Shown here one piece after another: positions 24,255 through 33,260 of a stretch of 64,000 nt of DNA (its first letter is position 1; every line of letters starts with the position of its first letter). Position numbers and translations under genes: made by a program. The notes beneath the pieces are model-generated. The model saw nothing but the letters and a program-made list of their open reading frames with translations, made no database searches and was not told the origin of the DNA. Source of the DNA: Phanerochaete sordida. Taxonomy: Eukaryota > Basidiomycota > Agaricomycetes > Polyporales > Phanerochaetaceae. The stretch spans positions 310,001-374,000 of the forward strand of contig BPQB01000021.1 in the NCBI GenBank assembly GCA_019973155.2. Reading direction: 5' to 3'.

Positions 24255-25157
24255 CGCGTCATGTAGCGGTGCTGCAGACACAAAAATGTCGAACCAGCGA
24301 TGGCTCGCGCACGCGAGATTCTGGGAGACGATGTGAGCTCACGATACTGAGTAGTCTTGCTCACCGATGCCCACTGCAAAACCTCTCCAGAGACTCGGAC
24401 AACACGCTCGACAAAAAGTAGCATAAACCGCATTTATTTCCGAAAGCCAAGTGCGTACGAAAGGGGAGCCAAACGAGTGAAGGTATGTAGGGGACCACCG
24501 ACCCATCTTCTCTTCATGGGTTACCCCGACGAAGAGACGACAATTGGGTGCTGAGACGTCCCGTTGGTCTTGACACGACCTGACACTCGAACGACCGCGT
24601 GGCCACCTGGGAGAACCAGACGAGCAGTCATGAGCAACATGGGGAAAATTATGGTCGTGTCGCCGCACGAAGAAAAGCGCAAAGCGGCGCCTGTGAATTT
24701 GAGGCAGCTAGTTTAGGGCAGGCGTGATGTTGGTAGCCGGCTCGAAAGCCCCCTCTGCGGCTTATAATTCTCCAAATAATCGTAGCTCTTCGTAGGCTCA
24801 AACTCCTACCTGCAAAGTCATGTAAATACTCAAAAGCACGCCGACGAAACGCAGGGCACCGCCCGAGCTACAAATCAAAATGGTCAAACTCGGCGCTTGT
24901 TGAGGGGCATACAGCCAGTCGTGTGCAGCAGAGAGCTTGTGCTCGATCCGCTCGTCGAGGCTCACCATATGGACCATCATCAGATACGCTGTCAGCTGGC
25001 TTGTGGACCACTGGTACGAACGGATAGCGGGGGCGAAGAGCCTGCGGCGTGAATGCTAATCTACCGCCATCAGGTTCACCGTTCCCGGTGATAAAGGCGA
25101 CCTGCACAGGGCGTATGCTCACAGCCTGCGCCTACCACCCTCCAAACCCCACCTGCA
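24255..25157. other. 0.9-kb intergenic region
   Basis: Carries the 3' end of the cupin transcript and the promoter of the kinase. No gene recognised. Confidence 0.55.
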
Positions 25158-26237
25158 ATGTCGCTGTACCTCTGTGTTGACTGCGGCGGCTCCAAGACAT
25201 CCGCCGTCATCTGCGACGCCGCAGGCGAAATCAAAGGCCGAGCCCTTGGCGGACCCTCCAACTTCGCGTATCTGGGCATCAAGGCGTTCACGGAGGCCGT
25301 CAAGGTCGCGGTCAGCGACGCCCTCAAGACCTGCGTCGACCCGCACTCGGTCGAGCCCGTCGCGCTGCCTCCGCCGCAGCCGCTCTTCGCGGCCGCGTGG
25401 CTTGGCGTGTCGGGCGTCGACAGCCAGGGCGCCATCGACACGATCACGCCCGTCATCTCGCAGCTCCTCGGCGTGCCCCCAGGCCGCAGCCTGGTCGTGG
25501 CCAACGACACGCACCTGCTCGCGGCGCCGCTCCAGATGCATGACGACGTGTCGTGCGCGGTCACCTGCATCGGCGGCACCGGTGGCATCGTCGTGAGCTT
25601 CACGCAGGAGGCGGACGGGAAGCTCAAGGAGATGGGCAGGGTCGGCGGGTGGGGCTGGATTTTGGGCGATGAAGGCGGAGGGTATCATGTTGGGCGCGAG
25701 GCCGTGCGCCAAATCGTCTTGCGCGCGGACATCGCGTCGGTGGAGGGACGGGAGACGGTCGATGAAGCCAAGAACACGCTTGAAGGTCGCGTGATGAAGC
25801 AGTTCGGACTCGGATCAGATGTCTACGAGCTGCTCCCTGCCGTACACCTCCCGGACCCCGGCGCAGGCCTCGCAGTCACAGAAACGAATGCCCCTCCCTA
25901 CGTCTTCATCCCCCGCGAGAAGAGGCTATCGCAGCTCGCCCCACTCGTGTTCCAGTCCGCCTTTGAGGACGAAGACCCCCTTGCCCTCAAAGTTCTCCAA
26001 ATTACAAGCCGCGAGCTCGTGCAGCAAATATCTATCCTGCTGCGCCCTGGCGCGCCGCGCGCAGTCAAGGCAAGCGATGGTGTCATTTGTTTCGGAGGGT
26101 CCCTGGTCGGTGTCGAGAAGTACCGCAACATGATCCTCGACCAGCTCGCGGAGCGGGGACACGTCTTCAAACGCGTGGAATTCATCAGTGACGCAGCAGC
26201 CGTCGGAGCGAAAGGCCTTGCAAGTGCACACACGTAG
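25158..26237 (+). CDS. N-acetylglucosamine kinase (BadF/BadG ATPase family)
   Basis: One uninterrupted exon, 359 aa, about the size of human NAGK. Phosphorylates N-acetylglucosamine at O-6, which returns chitin-derived sugar to UDP-GlcNAc synthesis or catabolism. The N-terminal phosphate loop is LCVDCGGSKTSAVI; VANDTHLLAA holds the catalytic-type Asp; CIGGTGGIVV and GWGWILGDEGGGYHVG are the adenosine and sugar-site segments; SDGVICFGGSL and SDAAAVGAKGLA close the second actin-like lobe. The start has no competitor and the N-terminus matches the family, so this start is secure. The absence of introns is unusual next to its neighbours. Converges with the gene that ends at 26415. Confidence 0.93.
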   Translation: MSLYLCVDCGGSKTSAVICDAAGEIKGRALGGPSNFAYLGIKAFTEAVKVAVSDALKTCVDPHSVEPVALPPPQPLFAAAWLGVSGVDSQGAIDTITPVISQLLGVPPGRSLVVANDTHLLAAPLQMHDDVSCAVTCIGGTGGIVVSFTQEADGKLKEMGRVGGWGWILGDEGGGYHVGREAVRQIVLRADIASVEGRETVDEAKNTLEGRVMKQFGLGSDVYELLPAVHLPDPGAGLAVTETNAPPYVFIPREKRLSQLAPLVFQSAFEDEDPLALKVLQITSRELVQQISILLRPGAPRAVKASDGVICFGGSLVGVEKYRNMILDQLAERGHVFKRVEFISDAAAVGAKGLASAHT

Positions 26238-26414
26238 TATGGAAAGCAAAACGGGAGCTAGAATCAGCTGTATTTGTTTTGGATCTATCTGTATATGTAT
26301 ATCGCAACAAATCAAAGTGCTCTTGTCCATGGAGAAGTCGTCGCATGAAGTGCAAGGCAGCACAAGATAGCAGAATGCCGATGTTACAGCCTCATAATCT
26401 TACCTGAGAATCGC

Positions 26415-27254
26415 TCAGCATGATTCTGACTGAGCAACAGTGGCACGAACCTTGACTTCAACGCCATAGCGCTCCTCCACCTTTTTATTCTTGGTGGACT
26501 CCCCAAAGGCCTTCCCCCACTCTAGATATCCGACCTGGAGAACCTCATTCCCTTTGTGCCTCCCCAGCAAGCCCCGATAATACTCGGTCAGCCCCTGTTC
26601 CCTGTGGTGGTATCGCCCGTCCTCCGAGTCCTTCCTGAAGCACGACCCCGGCGGATTTGACCCCCTGAACACGAACGCCTCCTCGTCGAACTCGGCCGCA
26701 TCGCATATACGCATCGCACCGCGGTACCGCGCGTCCACAGCGCGCGCGATGCGCAGGTGGACGTCCGAGGGCGCCGCGCAGGCCGGGCTCGGGAACACGT
26801 CCGTGGCGACCTCCGCGAGGCTCCCGAGCGTCCCCGGCACCTCCGCGAGACTCGTGACCCAGAGCCCAGCGGGGAACGCGGCGCGGAGGTGCATGAAGAG
26901 GTGCGCGAAGAGCGGCTGCGTCGCGCCCTGCCGCCGGAGTGCGGGCGCGACGCACGTCAGGCCCGTGTGCAGGACCGTGGAGGGCGCGCTGCCGGCGTGC
27001 AGCGCGATCGCGAGGTACACCGCGGAGACGAAGGCGACAAGGCGCGAGGAGCGGCCCGCGCGCATCGTCACGATGAGCTTGTCGTCGAGCGCGTCGGGCG
27101 CGCTGGAGAGGCATTGGTAGTCGGGAAGGGGGTGTAGGCAAGTGCTTGCAAGATCCCGCAAGTCTCGCGCCAGTTTCTTGCGAGCGGCTGGCGATAGTGT
27201 GAGGCCGGGTCGGTCGAGGATCTCGAAGGTGTAGCTGTCGGAATTGCTGGACAT
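26415..27254 (-). CDS. Putative GNAT-like acyltransferase
   Basis: Intronless, 279 aa from the ATG at 27254; an in-frame ATG lies further upstream, but the chosen one begins MSSNSDSYTFEILDRPGLT, which reads like a normal N-terminus. The middle part has the shape of an acyl-CoA N-acyltransferase core: strands in RLVAFVSAVYLAIAL and VLHTGLTCVAPALRRQGATQ, where RRQGATQ resembles the CoA-binding loop (R/Q-x-x-G-x-G/A), then a helix. I recognise the general fungal protein type but no substrate. Converges with the GlcNAc kinase at 178 bp, which makes a role in amino-sugar acetylation tempting but unproven. Confidence 0.6.
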   Translation of the reverse strand: MSSNSDSYTFEILDRPGLTLSPAARKKLARDLRDLASTCLHPLPDYQCLSSAPDALDDKLIVTMRAGRSSRLVAFVSAVYLAIALHAGSAPSTVLHTGLTCVAPALRRQGATQPLFAHLFMHLRAAFPAGLWVTSLAEVPGTLGSLAEVATDVFPSPACAAPSDVHLRIARAVDARYRGAMRICDAAEFDEEAFVFRGSNPPGSCFRKDSEDGRYHHREQGLTEYYRGLLGRHKGNEVLQVGYLEWGKAFGESTKNKKVEERYGVEVKVRATVAQSESC

Positions 27255-27643
27255 GGTCAGCAGGGGAGAGGGCCATGAGCAGCCGGAACCGGGGGCTGTA
27301 AATGAGATGTGCTTCTTATACCGCTGGGCAAAGCCATGCAGATCCGCCCGCAATGATAGACAAGCTTGGACGCTCTTCTCTGCGTCAGCAAGGCCGGTCG
27401 TTGCGGGGGGGGGGGGGTGTGAGGTGCTATAGTGATCTTCTTCCGCCCGCGTTCACGCCCAGTGTGATCACAGCGAGAGTCAAACATATGTAAAAACGTA
27501 GAAATCAATCAGCGATAGCCACCGCCTCTCGAGCGCGCGGCATATTGCAGAGCAGAAATCGGAACTACCATTCGTAACATTGAAGAGCATGTGGATAGAA
27601 CCAATGGGATGTCTCTATTACGTGTTCGTGCGCCCGCAGCATT
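27255..27643. other. Intergenic, with a poly-G run
   Basis: Upstream region of the acyltransferase-like gene and 3' end of the first ERV14 copy. No gene recognised. Confidence 0.55.
27405..27417. repeat. Homopolymer of 13 G
   Basis: Thirteen consecutive G in non-coding DNA; its true length may be misread by sequencing. Confidence 0.9.
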
Positions 27644-28352
27644 TTACTGGCTGTCCTCGGCCACCAGAGCAAGGATCATCCTGCAAAGCGCGCTGTCAGT
27701 CGCGCCCAGTCGCGTTTAAAGCAAGCATAGACGCACCGGTAGAGATAGTAGAAGAAGCTCAGGAGGTAAAACCCAAGTTTGAAGAAGACCTCGTTCTTCT
27801 GGTGTCCCATCGTGCGGAAGATCTCGGTTGCGTCATACATGTGGTTGCCCTTCATGAGTCTAATCGATATTGTCAGACCACTTTCAAGGAACGACAGAAG
27901 GGTAGACTTGCTTGTTGGCGTTCCAGACGAGCAGAGGGGCGTTGAACAGGAAGGCAGTCCATTGGCCTGTGAGGAGGAAGCAGAGGGAAAGGAACGCGTG
28001 TGCGCCGCCCTCTGGTATCACAAACTAAACGACCAGAGTTCAGCGGGAGTCAAAGAAGGATGAATGTGCCGCGCACTTTGTTCATCTTGTTACAGAAATC
28101 TATGGGGTTTATGTAGTCTGTCTCGAGGTCGGAGAACATGATAATCTGCGCCGTTCAACCAGGTCAGTCGCCGCGCCGAACCCAGCCCAGGGATAAGACG
28201 TACACAGAACACAGACGTGAACATCAACGCCGCGACCCAGAGCACCGCGAAGAGGAACAGCAACCAGCCTGTGGAGCACACGAACGCATGAGCACCGAGC
28301 CCGTCCACGGCGGGCGCGCGCAGAGCGCAAAACGGGACTGCGCACCACCCAT
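27644..28352 (-). CDS. ERV14/cornichon family cargo receptor, copy 1
   Basis: Exons on the minus strand: 28352-28346 (7 nt), 28268-28204, 28145-28077, 28024-27912, 27859-27737, 27680-27644; 137 aa. ERV14/cornichon proteins are ER membrane receptors that load membrane cargo into COPII vesicles. The conserved [50 protein letters not shown] and [20 protein letters not shown] are all present, with three to four membrane segments. Compared with copy 2, this copy is the more divergent: N-terminus [17 protein letters not shown] in place of IFRTL in the loop that binds COPII in yeast Erv14, and KNEVFF for KKESFI. Its fourth intron is GC-AG (donor AA|GCAAGT) where copy 2 has GT. Intron positions are otherwise shared. 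Confidence 0.92.
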
Positions 28353-28953
28353 GTTTGCAAAGCGTGCAAGAGCTGAGCCGGGGAAGATGAAGCAAGAGGT
28401 GGCAGAAGCAAGAAGGGCGGGTGGTGGGCGGGTGGAGGTTCAATCACCTTGTCAGGCCCGCTGGAGCACTCGTCACGCCTCGAACCGAGCGCGTAACGCC
28501 CGCCAGGCACATGAATTGCCGGCGCGCCAAGCGACGAGGACGCGAAGTGCAGATGTCGGTGCTGCTCTCAAAGCCATAACGTTCGCAGCTCTTTACAGCT
28601 GTCGGATATCGCATGCAGGGCGCAATAACGTCGTGTGAGACGTTGCAGGGTATGACGGCCCGGCGTTCAGGGTCACAACGCGTTACGAACGCTGCACAAC
28701 GGGCAGTAGATTCTGGATTGAGCAATGTGAAGCAGACGTTATAAACACAGCATGCAGGAATCAGAGAACATGAAGAATGCACAACAAGATTCCAATAGAT
28801 CGTGACGGCCCAGATAATCCCCTCTCGCAAGTGGACGCGATGTCTTGCACATGTGGCTTCTATCGCGTGCCACAGCGTGTGCTCGCTCAGCGAGGCTGCA
28901 CTGCCGTCCTTGATAAGTCCGGTGGCAGCGAAGCCAGAGAAGAGGTGGCTCGT
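28353..28953. other. Intergenic between the two ERV14 copies
   Basis: 600 bp holding the promoter of copy 1 and the 3' end of copy 2. No gene recognised. Confidence 0.6.
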
Positions 28954-29678
28954 CTATTCGCCTTCCGCAATAAGTGCAAGGATCATCCTGCGCAGCTCAT
29001 ATAAGTCCCGCAGTCGAGTGCATACGTGTACGCTCGGACGAACCGGTAGAGGTAGTAGAAGAAGCTCAGCAGGTAGAAACCAAGCTTGATGAAGCTCTCT
29101 TTCTTGTGGTTGGGTAATGTACGGAAGATCTCTGTCGCGTCGTACATGTGGTTCCCCAGGCGGATCCTGCAATGCAGCGTCAGCACAACGGCGGCGCACA
29201 GGAGGCGCGGAACGCGTGTGTATCGACGTACTTGTTGGCGTTATATGCCAGCAATGGCGCGTTGATTATGAACGCTATCCATTGGCCCGAGAGTAGGAAG
29301 CAGAGAGTGAGGAAGGCGTGCACGATGTGTTCTGGCAGGACGAACTAAACTCTACGTCAGACCGGGGCTCCTAGAGTAGAGCAAACAGAGGGCGTACTTG
29401 GTTGAGCTTGTTGCACAGGTCAATAGGGTTTATGTAGTCGCATTCGAGGTCGGAGAACATGATAATCTGCGGGGATGATTGGATAACCCTGGTCAGTGAC
29501 AGGACCGGCGTACGAGTATACACACAACGTACGAAGAAGACCATCGTAAACAGCAAGCCTGCGGCTACAAGCACCGAGAAGAGGAATAGCCATCCTGCAG
29601 GAACGACACAAGGGAGCCTCAGTCAGTAATTCGGATACGTGGTGGTGGATATGCGGCACGCGTACCTGCACCAGTCAT
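28954..29678 (-). CDS. ERV14/cornichon family cargo receptor, copy 2
   Basis: Exons on the minus strand: 29678-29666, 29594-29533, 29466-29398, 29344-29232, 29166-29044, 28987-28954; 137 aa. The sequence is the canonical form: [57 protein letters not shown], and the cytoplasmic loop [19 protein letters not shown] with the IFRTL motif known to be required for COPII binding of yeast Erv14. It ends [10 protein letters not shown]. Five introns, all GT-AG and all at the same codons and phases as in copy 1. By eye the two proteins are about two-thirds to three-quarters identical, so this is an old tandem duplication. This copy is the likely functional equivalent of single-copy Erv14. Confidence 0.95.
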
Positions 29679-30461
29679 CGTGAAAGTCTCGTAAACGTCG
29701 CGACTCTTGACTTGAGATAAATTTACACGTCCTTCCGAGGTGAAGTACCGTCAGGGGAAGACAGGAAAGAGGAATAGGAACTGAGAGAGTTGGAGAGATA
29801 CGCAGACGAAGAACGACCGAGACGCCTCGACGCGGCTGACGTGACACACGCCGTCACTCAGGTGACATCATACATGTCACGTGTGACCTGAGGGCGAGGC
29901 ATCTGGAGTCTGCAGGCTTGTTTGCGCCCAGCTATACGCAAGGTAGATCTGACAGCATTACTACAGAATAGGTAGATTTATTTCAACTGTTGCATGAAAG
30001 TGCGACGATACTGAATGTGTTGCTTTCGTCAGACACAATGACCTACTCCCCTCGCTTTGGTCGTCGCATTCGACCTCTTGAGCCAGCGCGGATGTGGCGT
30101 GCACCGTACCCTCCTTCACCAACATCCTGACCTACTCGCACATTTTTCAAGTGCTGGGAGACGTTGCCTTATGTGTAAACTCGCACTGTGTGGGTCAAGT
30201 CGGTCGTGGCATACCTCGATCTGGCAGCTTCGATGACCAACATCCAAATCGAGACGGAGTAACCGAACCAAAGTTCTCCTTTCACACTCACGACTCACAC
30301 AGCACTAACCACCATCTTCTCCCTGCCCTCGAATACTCGCCGCTCTTTCCTCGAGGCCCTTTGCCTGTGCCTTGTCGCCTCCGAACAAGGCGCGTGCCTT
30401 GGTCTACTTCAAGACGCGTCACGAGCCCTGTCTTTCTCCTAGTTCAGGCCTCAGGGTCGGT
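29679..30461. other. Intergenic region with a cluster of GTGAC/GTCAC half-sites
   Basis: Upstream of both the ERV14 copy 2 gene (-) and the small membrane-protein gene (+). No gene recognised. See the regulatory cluster at 29837-29887. Confidence 0.5.
29837..29887. promoter_or_regulatory. Possible regulatory cluster of GTGAC/GTCAC half-sites with a CACGTG box
   Basis: Within 51 bp: TGACGTGA at 29837-29844, GTCAC near 29853, GTGAC near 29862, GTCAC near 29876, CACGTG at 29878-29883 and GTGAC next to it. The cluster lies about 160-210 bp upstream of the ERV14 copy 2 start. TGACGTG resembles unfolded-protein-response elements; this link is inference. Confidence 0.35.
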
Positions 30462-30892
30462 ATGCCCACCTTGAAATTCGTAGCCTCATACAGTCCTACC
30501 CTTGACTACGTCTGGGCCGCCGTCTGCTCCCTTCTCAAGGCCGCGAAGCAGCTCATCTTGCAGCTCATCGCCTACACACCCATCCCCTGGGCAATCCGCG
30601 TCTTTTTCAACAGCTCTCCACTTGAACACTTCATTGCACTTGTCGTAGTCATTCCCTGCTGCCTGGCAGTCAGCATTGCCATTGATATCTGCGAGGTACG
30701 GGCAGATTGGGTTTCTCGTGAGGTACGCGGTGTAGACCCTCTTGGGTAATATCGATCTTGCTTACCTTGTAACAGCGCCTCACGAGAGTCGGCAGCGAGC
30801 CAGTGGTTGACGAGGAGAGGTCGGAAGTTGACGCGGACGGAGCTCCAGCTCGTCAAGGGGTGAGTCGAACACTCACTTCTAGCGTAAACTGA
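30462..30892 (+). CDS. Small membrane protein of unknown function
   Basis: Exons 30462-30695 and 30776-30892; 116 aa. I do not recognise a family. The N-terminal half (MPTLKFVASYSPTLDYVWAA) is amphipathic, with hydrophobic stretches LLKAAKQLILQLIAY and LEHFIALVVVIPCCLAVSIA; the latter is a likely transmembrane helix near residues 53-75. The C-terminal 40 residues are charged and Asp/Glu-rich. The intron (80 nt, GTACGG...AACAG) follows an in-frame GAG codon. A strong donor-like GTGAGT sits near the stop, so the very C-terminus could differ. Confidence 0.55.
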
Positions 30893-31173
30893 AAACTGAA
30901 AGCCTGCAAGTGAAAGTGATATCGTAGACCACGCTTTCAGAACCGACGCGAACCGGCTTTTACACTCCTATCCCAACGAATTCTCACCGAGATCACGCTT
31001 CTCGTACAGTATTACACGCTCAATCCCACTCTGCTGCTTTCTGTATACCACCTTCTCTCGGCGCAGAAGCTGAAACACCTCCCGCTCCTGGTCGAGCACA
31101 GACCGATGACTGATCTGGAAGCCTTGTATGTCCCACGGTTTCAAAATCTTAGCCATACAAGAGATACTGAGAG

Positions 31174-32637
31174 ATGGCGACCTATAGCATGTTTAATCGC
31201 ACCGGCCACCAAGACTGGACCGAACACGATATTGGCGCATTCTTCAAGTGGACTGAGAGACCCGACTGGACCTACTTCGACCTCCCACAGTCCTTACGCC
31301 GCGCTGAACTCCTACTATGGACAGAGAGTCGTCGGATCTTCCGTAGTCCACCGAAAGATTGGGCATCGTTCAACGTCGATGAGTTCTTCAGCCTTACAGA
31401 GCTGTCCGCTGTTGCAGGAGGCGTACCTCCCTCCCCTTCGTACAAGTGCACCGATCCAGATCATGTGCCTGTCGCCGGGCAAGTACACAAGAAGCGGCCG
31501 AACAGAAAGGCTCAGAAGAAGCTGGTCGTCCCGGACAGTGCATTCAGCGATGTGACACATACCTTATCCCGCCAGACTCTACGATGTGCGCTGAAGCCGC
31601 GCTCTAGTCAATATTCGACCCTTGTGCTCACAAAGGGAGGAGCACGTCTCAACGACGGCAACATCAAGTTTCGGAACGGCGTCGTCCTCAGAAATAATGC
31701 CGGTAATCCTGCTCGCTCGGGCCATTCCACACGAACAAGCTGTCTACCGCCAAGCGCGAAGGCTAAGCCTAAGGCCTCTACGAGGTCCACGCACTCTCCC
31801 GCTGCGCCAAAGCCGGTAAGCAAATGCAAACCAGGACGACGAGGCGGGAGAGGGGCAGCGGTGGCAAAGCGCTCCGACCGGCAGGCCCAGCAGAAGGAGG
31901 AGGAAACCATGCTGGACGAGTACGCCGCGCGCCGACATGAGATTCTCGCCGACGCCGTGACACTCCGCTACTCGGGCGCATGGCACATCCCGGAGGCCCC
32001 TCCGGAGGCGTGGGCGCGCACGTACGCCCCACATGTCGCCGCGGCCTTCCCCGCGCCCCCGAGGGCTGCCGACACGGCCTACCAGAAGCGCTATGGACGC
32101 GTCAGATGCTTTATCACCAGGCAACAGTACCCGACGCAGCCGGTGACGGTGTTCGGGCACGACATGCGGATCGCGGACGAGCTCAGGAAGGCGTGTCGGG
32201 AGGATCGCATGGCGCGCCAGGTGGCGATGGATAAGCGGCGCGAGCAGAATAAGGCGTCGAACACCATCGACCACCTGCTCATTCCGTTCAAGCCGAAGCT
32301 CGAAGACGTCTTTCCTGCGCTTGAAGATGATGTCTCCTGCGATCAAGATCAGCTTCGCCACAAAGGACTTCAGGTCGCCGTGTTCAAACCGACGCAAGGT
32401 AGCTTCGCGCCCTCATCCGACGCAGATTTTTCTCTGCATGCGGCTCAAGCGTCGCGAGCGCCCCTCGCCGACATTCAAGCACCGACCGGGCAGCAAATGT
32501 ACCCGCAGCCCTCGACCTCGCGCGCGACAGAGGCCACCAATGCCTTCTCTGTGGTACCGAACTGCTTCGACACTCTAGCCGGCCTCTTTCCTCACTTCGA
32601 CCGGCTGACCTTGAGCGACGCCGCCGACGTCTTCTGA
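31174..32637 (+). CDS. Uncharacterised basic protein with N-terminal repeated motif
   Basis: Single exon, 487 aa. No family recognised. The first 85 residues contain two copies of one motif: DWTEHDIGAFFKWTE (residues 14-28) and DWASFNVDEFFSLTE (about residues 67-81), i.e. D-W-x3-[DN]-[IV]-x2-FF-x2-TE, so a small internal duplication. The middle (about residues 160-245) is Lys/Arg/Ser/Pro-rich and probably disordered, with nuclear-localisation-like RRGGRG and KAKPKAS stretches. A helical segment around residue 250 (QAQQKEEETMLDEYAARRHE) is followed by a more ordered part with KRYGRVRCFITRQQYP. It may be a nuclear protein, but that is inference. The high-GC third positions and the long intact frame support that it is coding. 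Confidence 0.65.
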   Translation: MATYSMFNRTGHQDWTEHDIGAFFKWTERPDWTYFDLPQSLRRAELLLWTESRRIFRSPPKDWASFNVDEFFSLTELSAVAGGVPPSPSYKCTDPDHVPVAGQVHKKRPNRKAQKKLVVPDSAFSDVTHTLSRQTLRCALKPRSSQYSTLVLTKGGARLNDGNIKFRNGVVLRNNAGNPARSGHSTRTSCLPPSAKAKPKASTRSTHSPAAPKPVSKCKPGRRGGRGAAVAKRSDRQAQQKEEETMLDEYAARRHEILADAVTLRYSGAWHIPEAPPEAWARTYAPHVAAAFPAPPRAADTAYQKRYGRVRCFITRQQYPTQPVTVFGHDMRIADELRKACREDRMARQVAMDKRREQNKASNTIDHLLIPFKPKLEDVFPALEDDVSCDQDQLRHKGLQVAVFKPTQGSFAPSSDADFSLHAAQASRAPLADIQAPTGQQMYPQPSTSRATEATNAFSVVPNCFDTLAGLFPHFDRLTLSDAADVF

Positions 32638-33260
32638 TCTCGCTCGCAATGGGTCGGCCCGACTGCAAAGAATAGCTGCCCTGTATCATCGACGTACTCT
32701 GGTCTGGTCTCCTTTCTGGGCTCCGCTGGTTATGGCAATAATCTGTCTAGTTGACGGGCGACTTGCGGCTTGAGCTGGTCTTGGGCTTCCGCACATCGGC
32801 TGCGCAACTCTTACTCGCTGCCCGTTTTCGACTCCATCCATTGTCTTGTCGCTCGTCTTCTGGATAATTTGGTACAGCTGTCTACCCATCGTTAATCGGC
32901 TACTTCGCGGACCGCTGGCGGGCCCGACGAGAGATGGCGCGACTGCAGAGAGTTCTGGTACTACAGATTAATTTATTACGTGGGATCCTACGATATGTGT
33001 GCGGATAAATGCGGATGTGGAGCGAGAGCCGAGTACGACAAGTGAGTCCGGGCTGGGATTGGGGTATATGAATTCGGGAGGGCCGCAAGCAGGGCAGACG
33101 AGCGCGAAACCAGTAGTCCATCATCTCCGGGATACAGCAGTATATCGAACAGTGTCCGAGAGACTAGTCATGCGTCATGAAGAGGACCGTGGGCTACGAT
33201 AGATGGGGTGTATGATAGGGTGCGTAGACACAACACGATCCGAAGCAATAAAACGAAGAC
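32638..33260. other. Intergenic, converging 3' ends
   Basis: Between two converging genes. No gene recognised. Confidence 0.6.
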
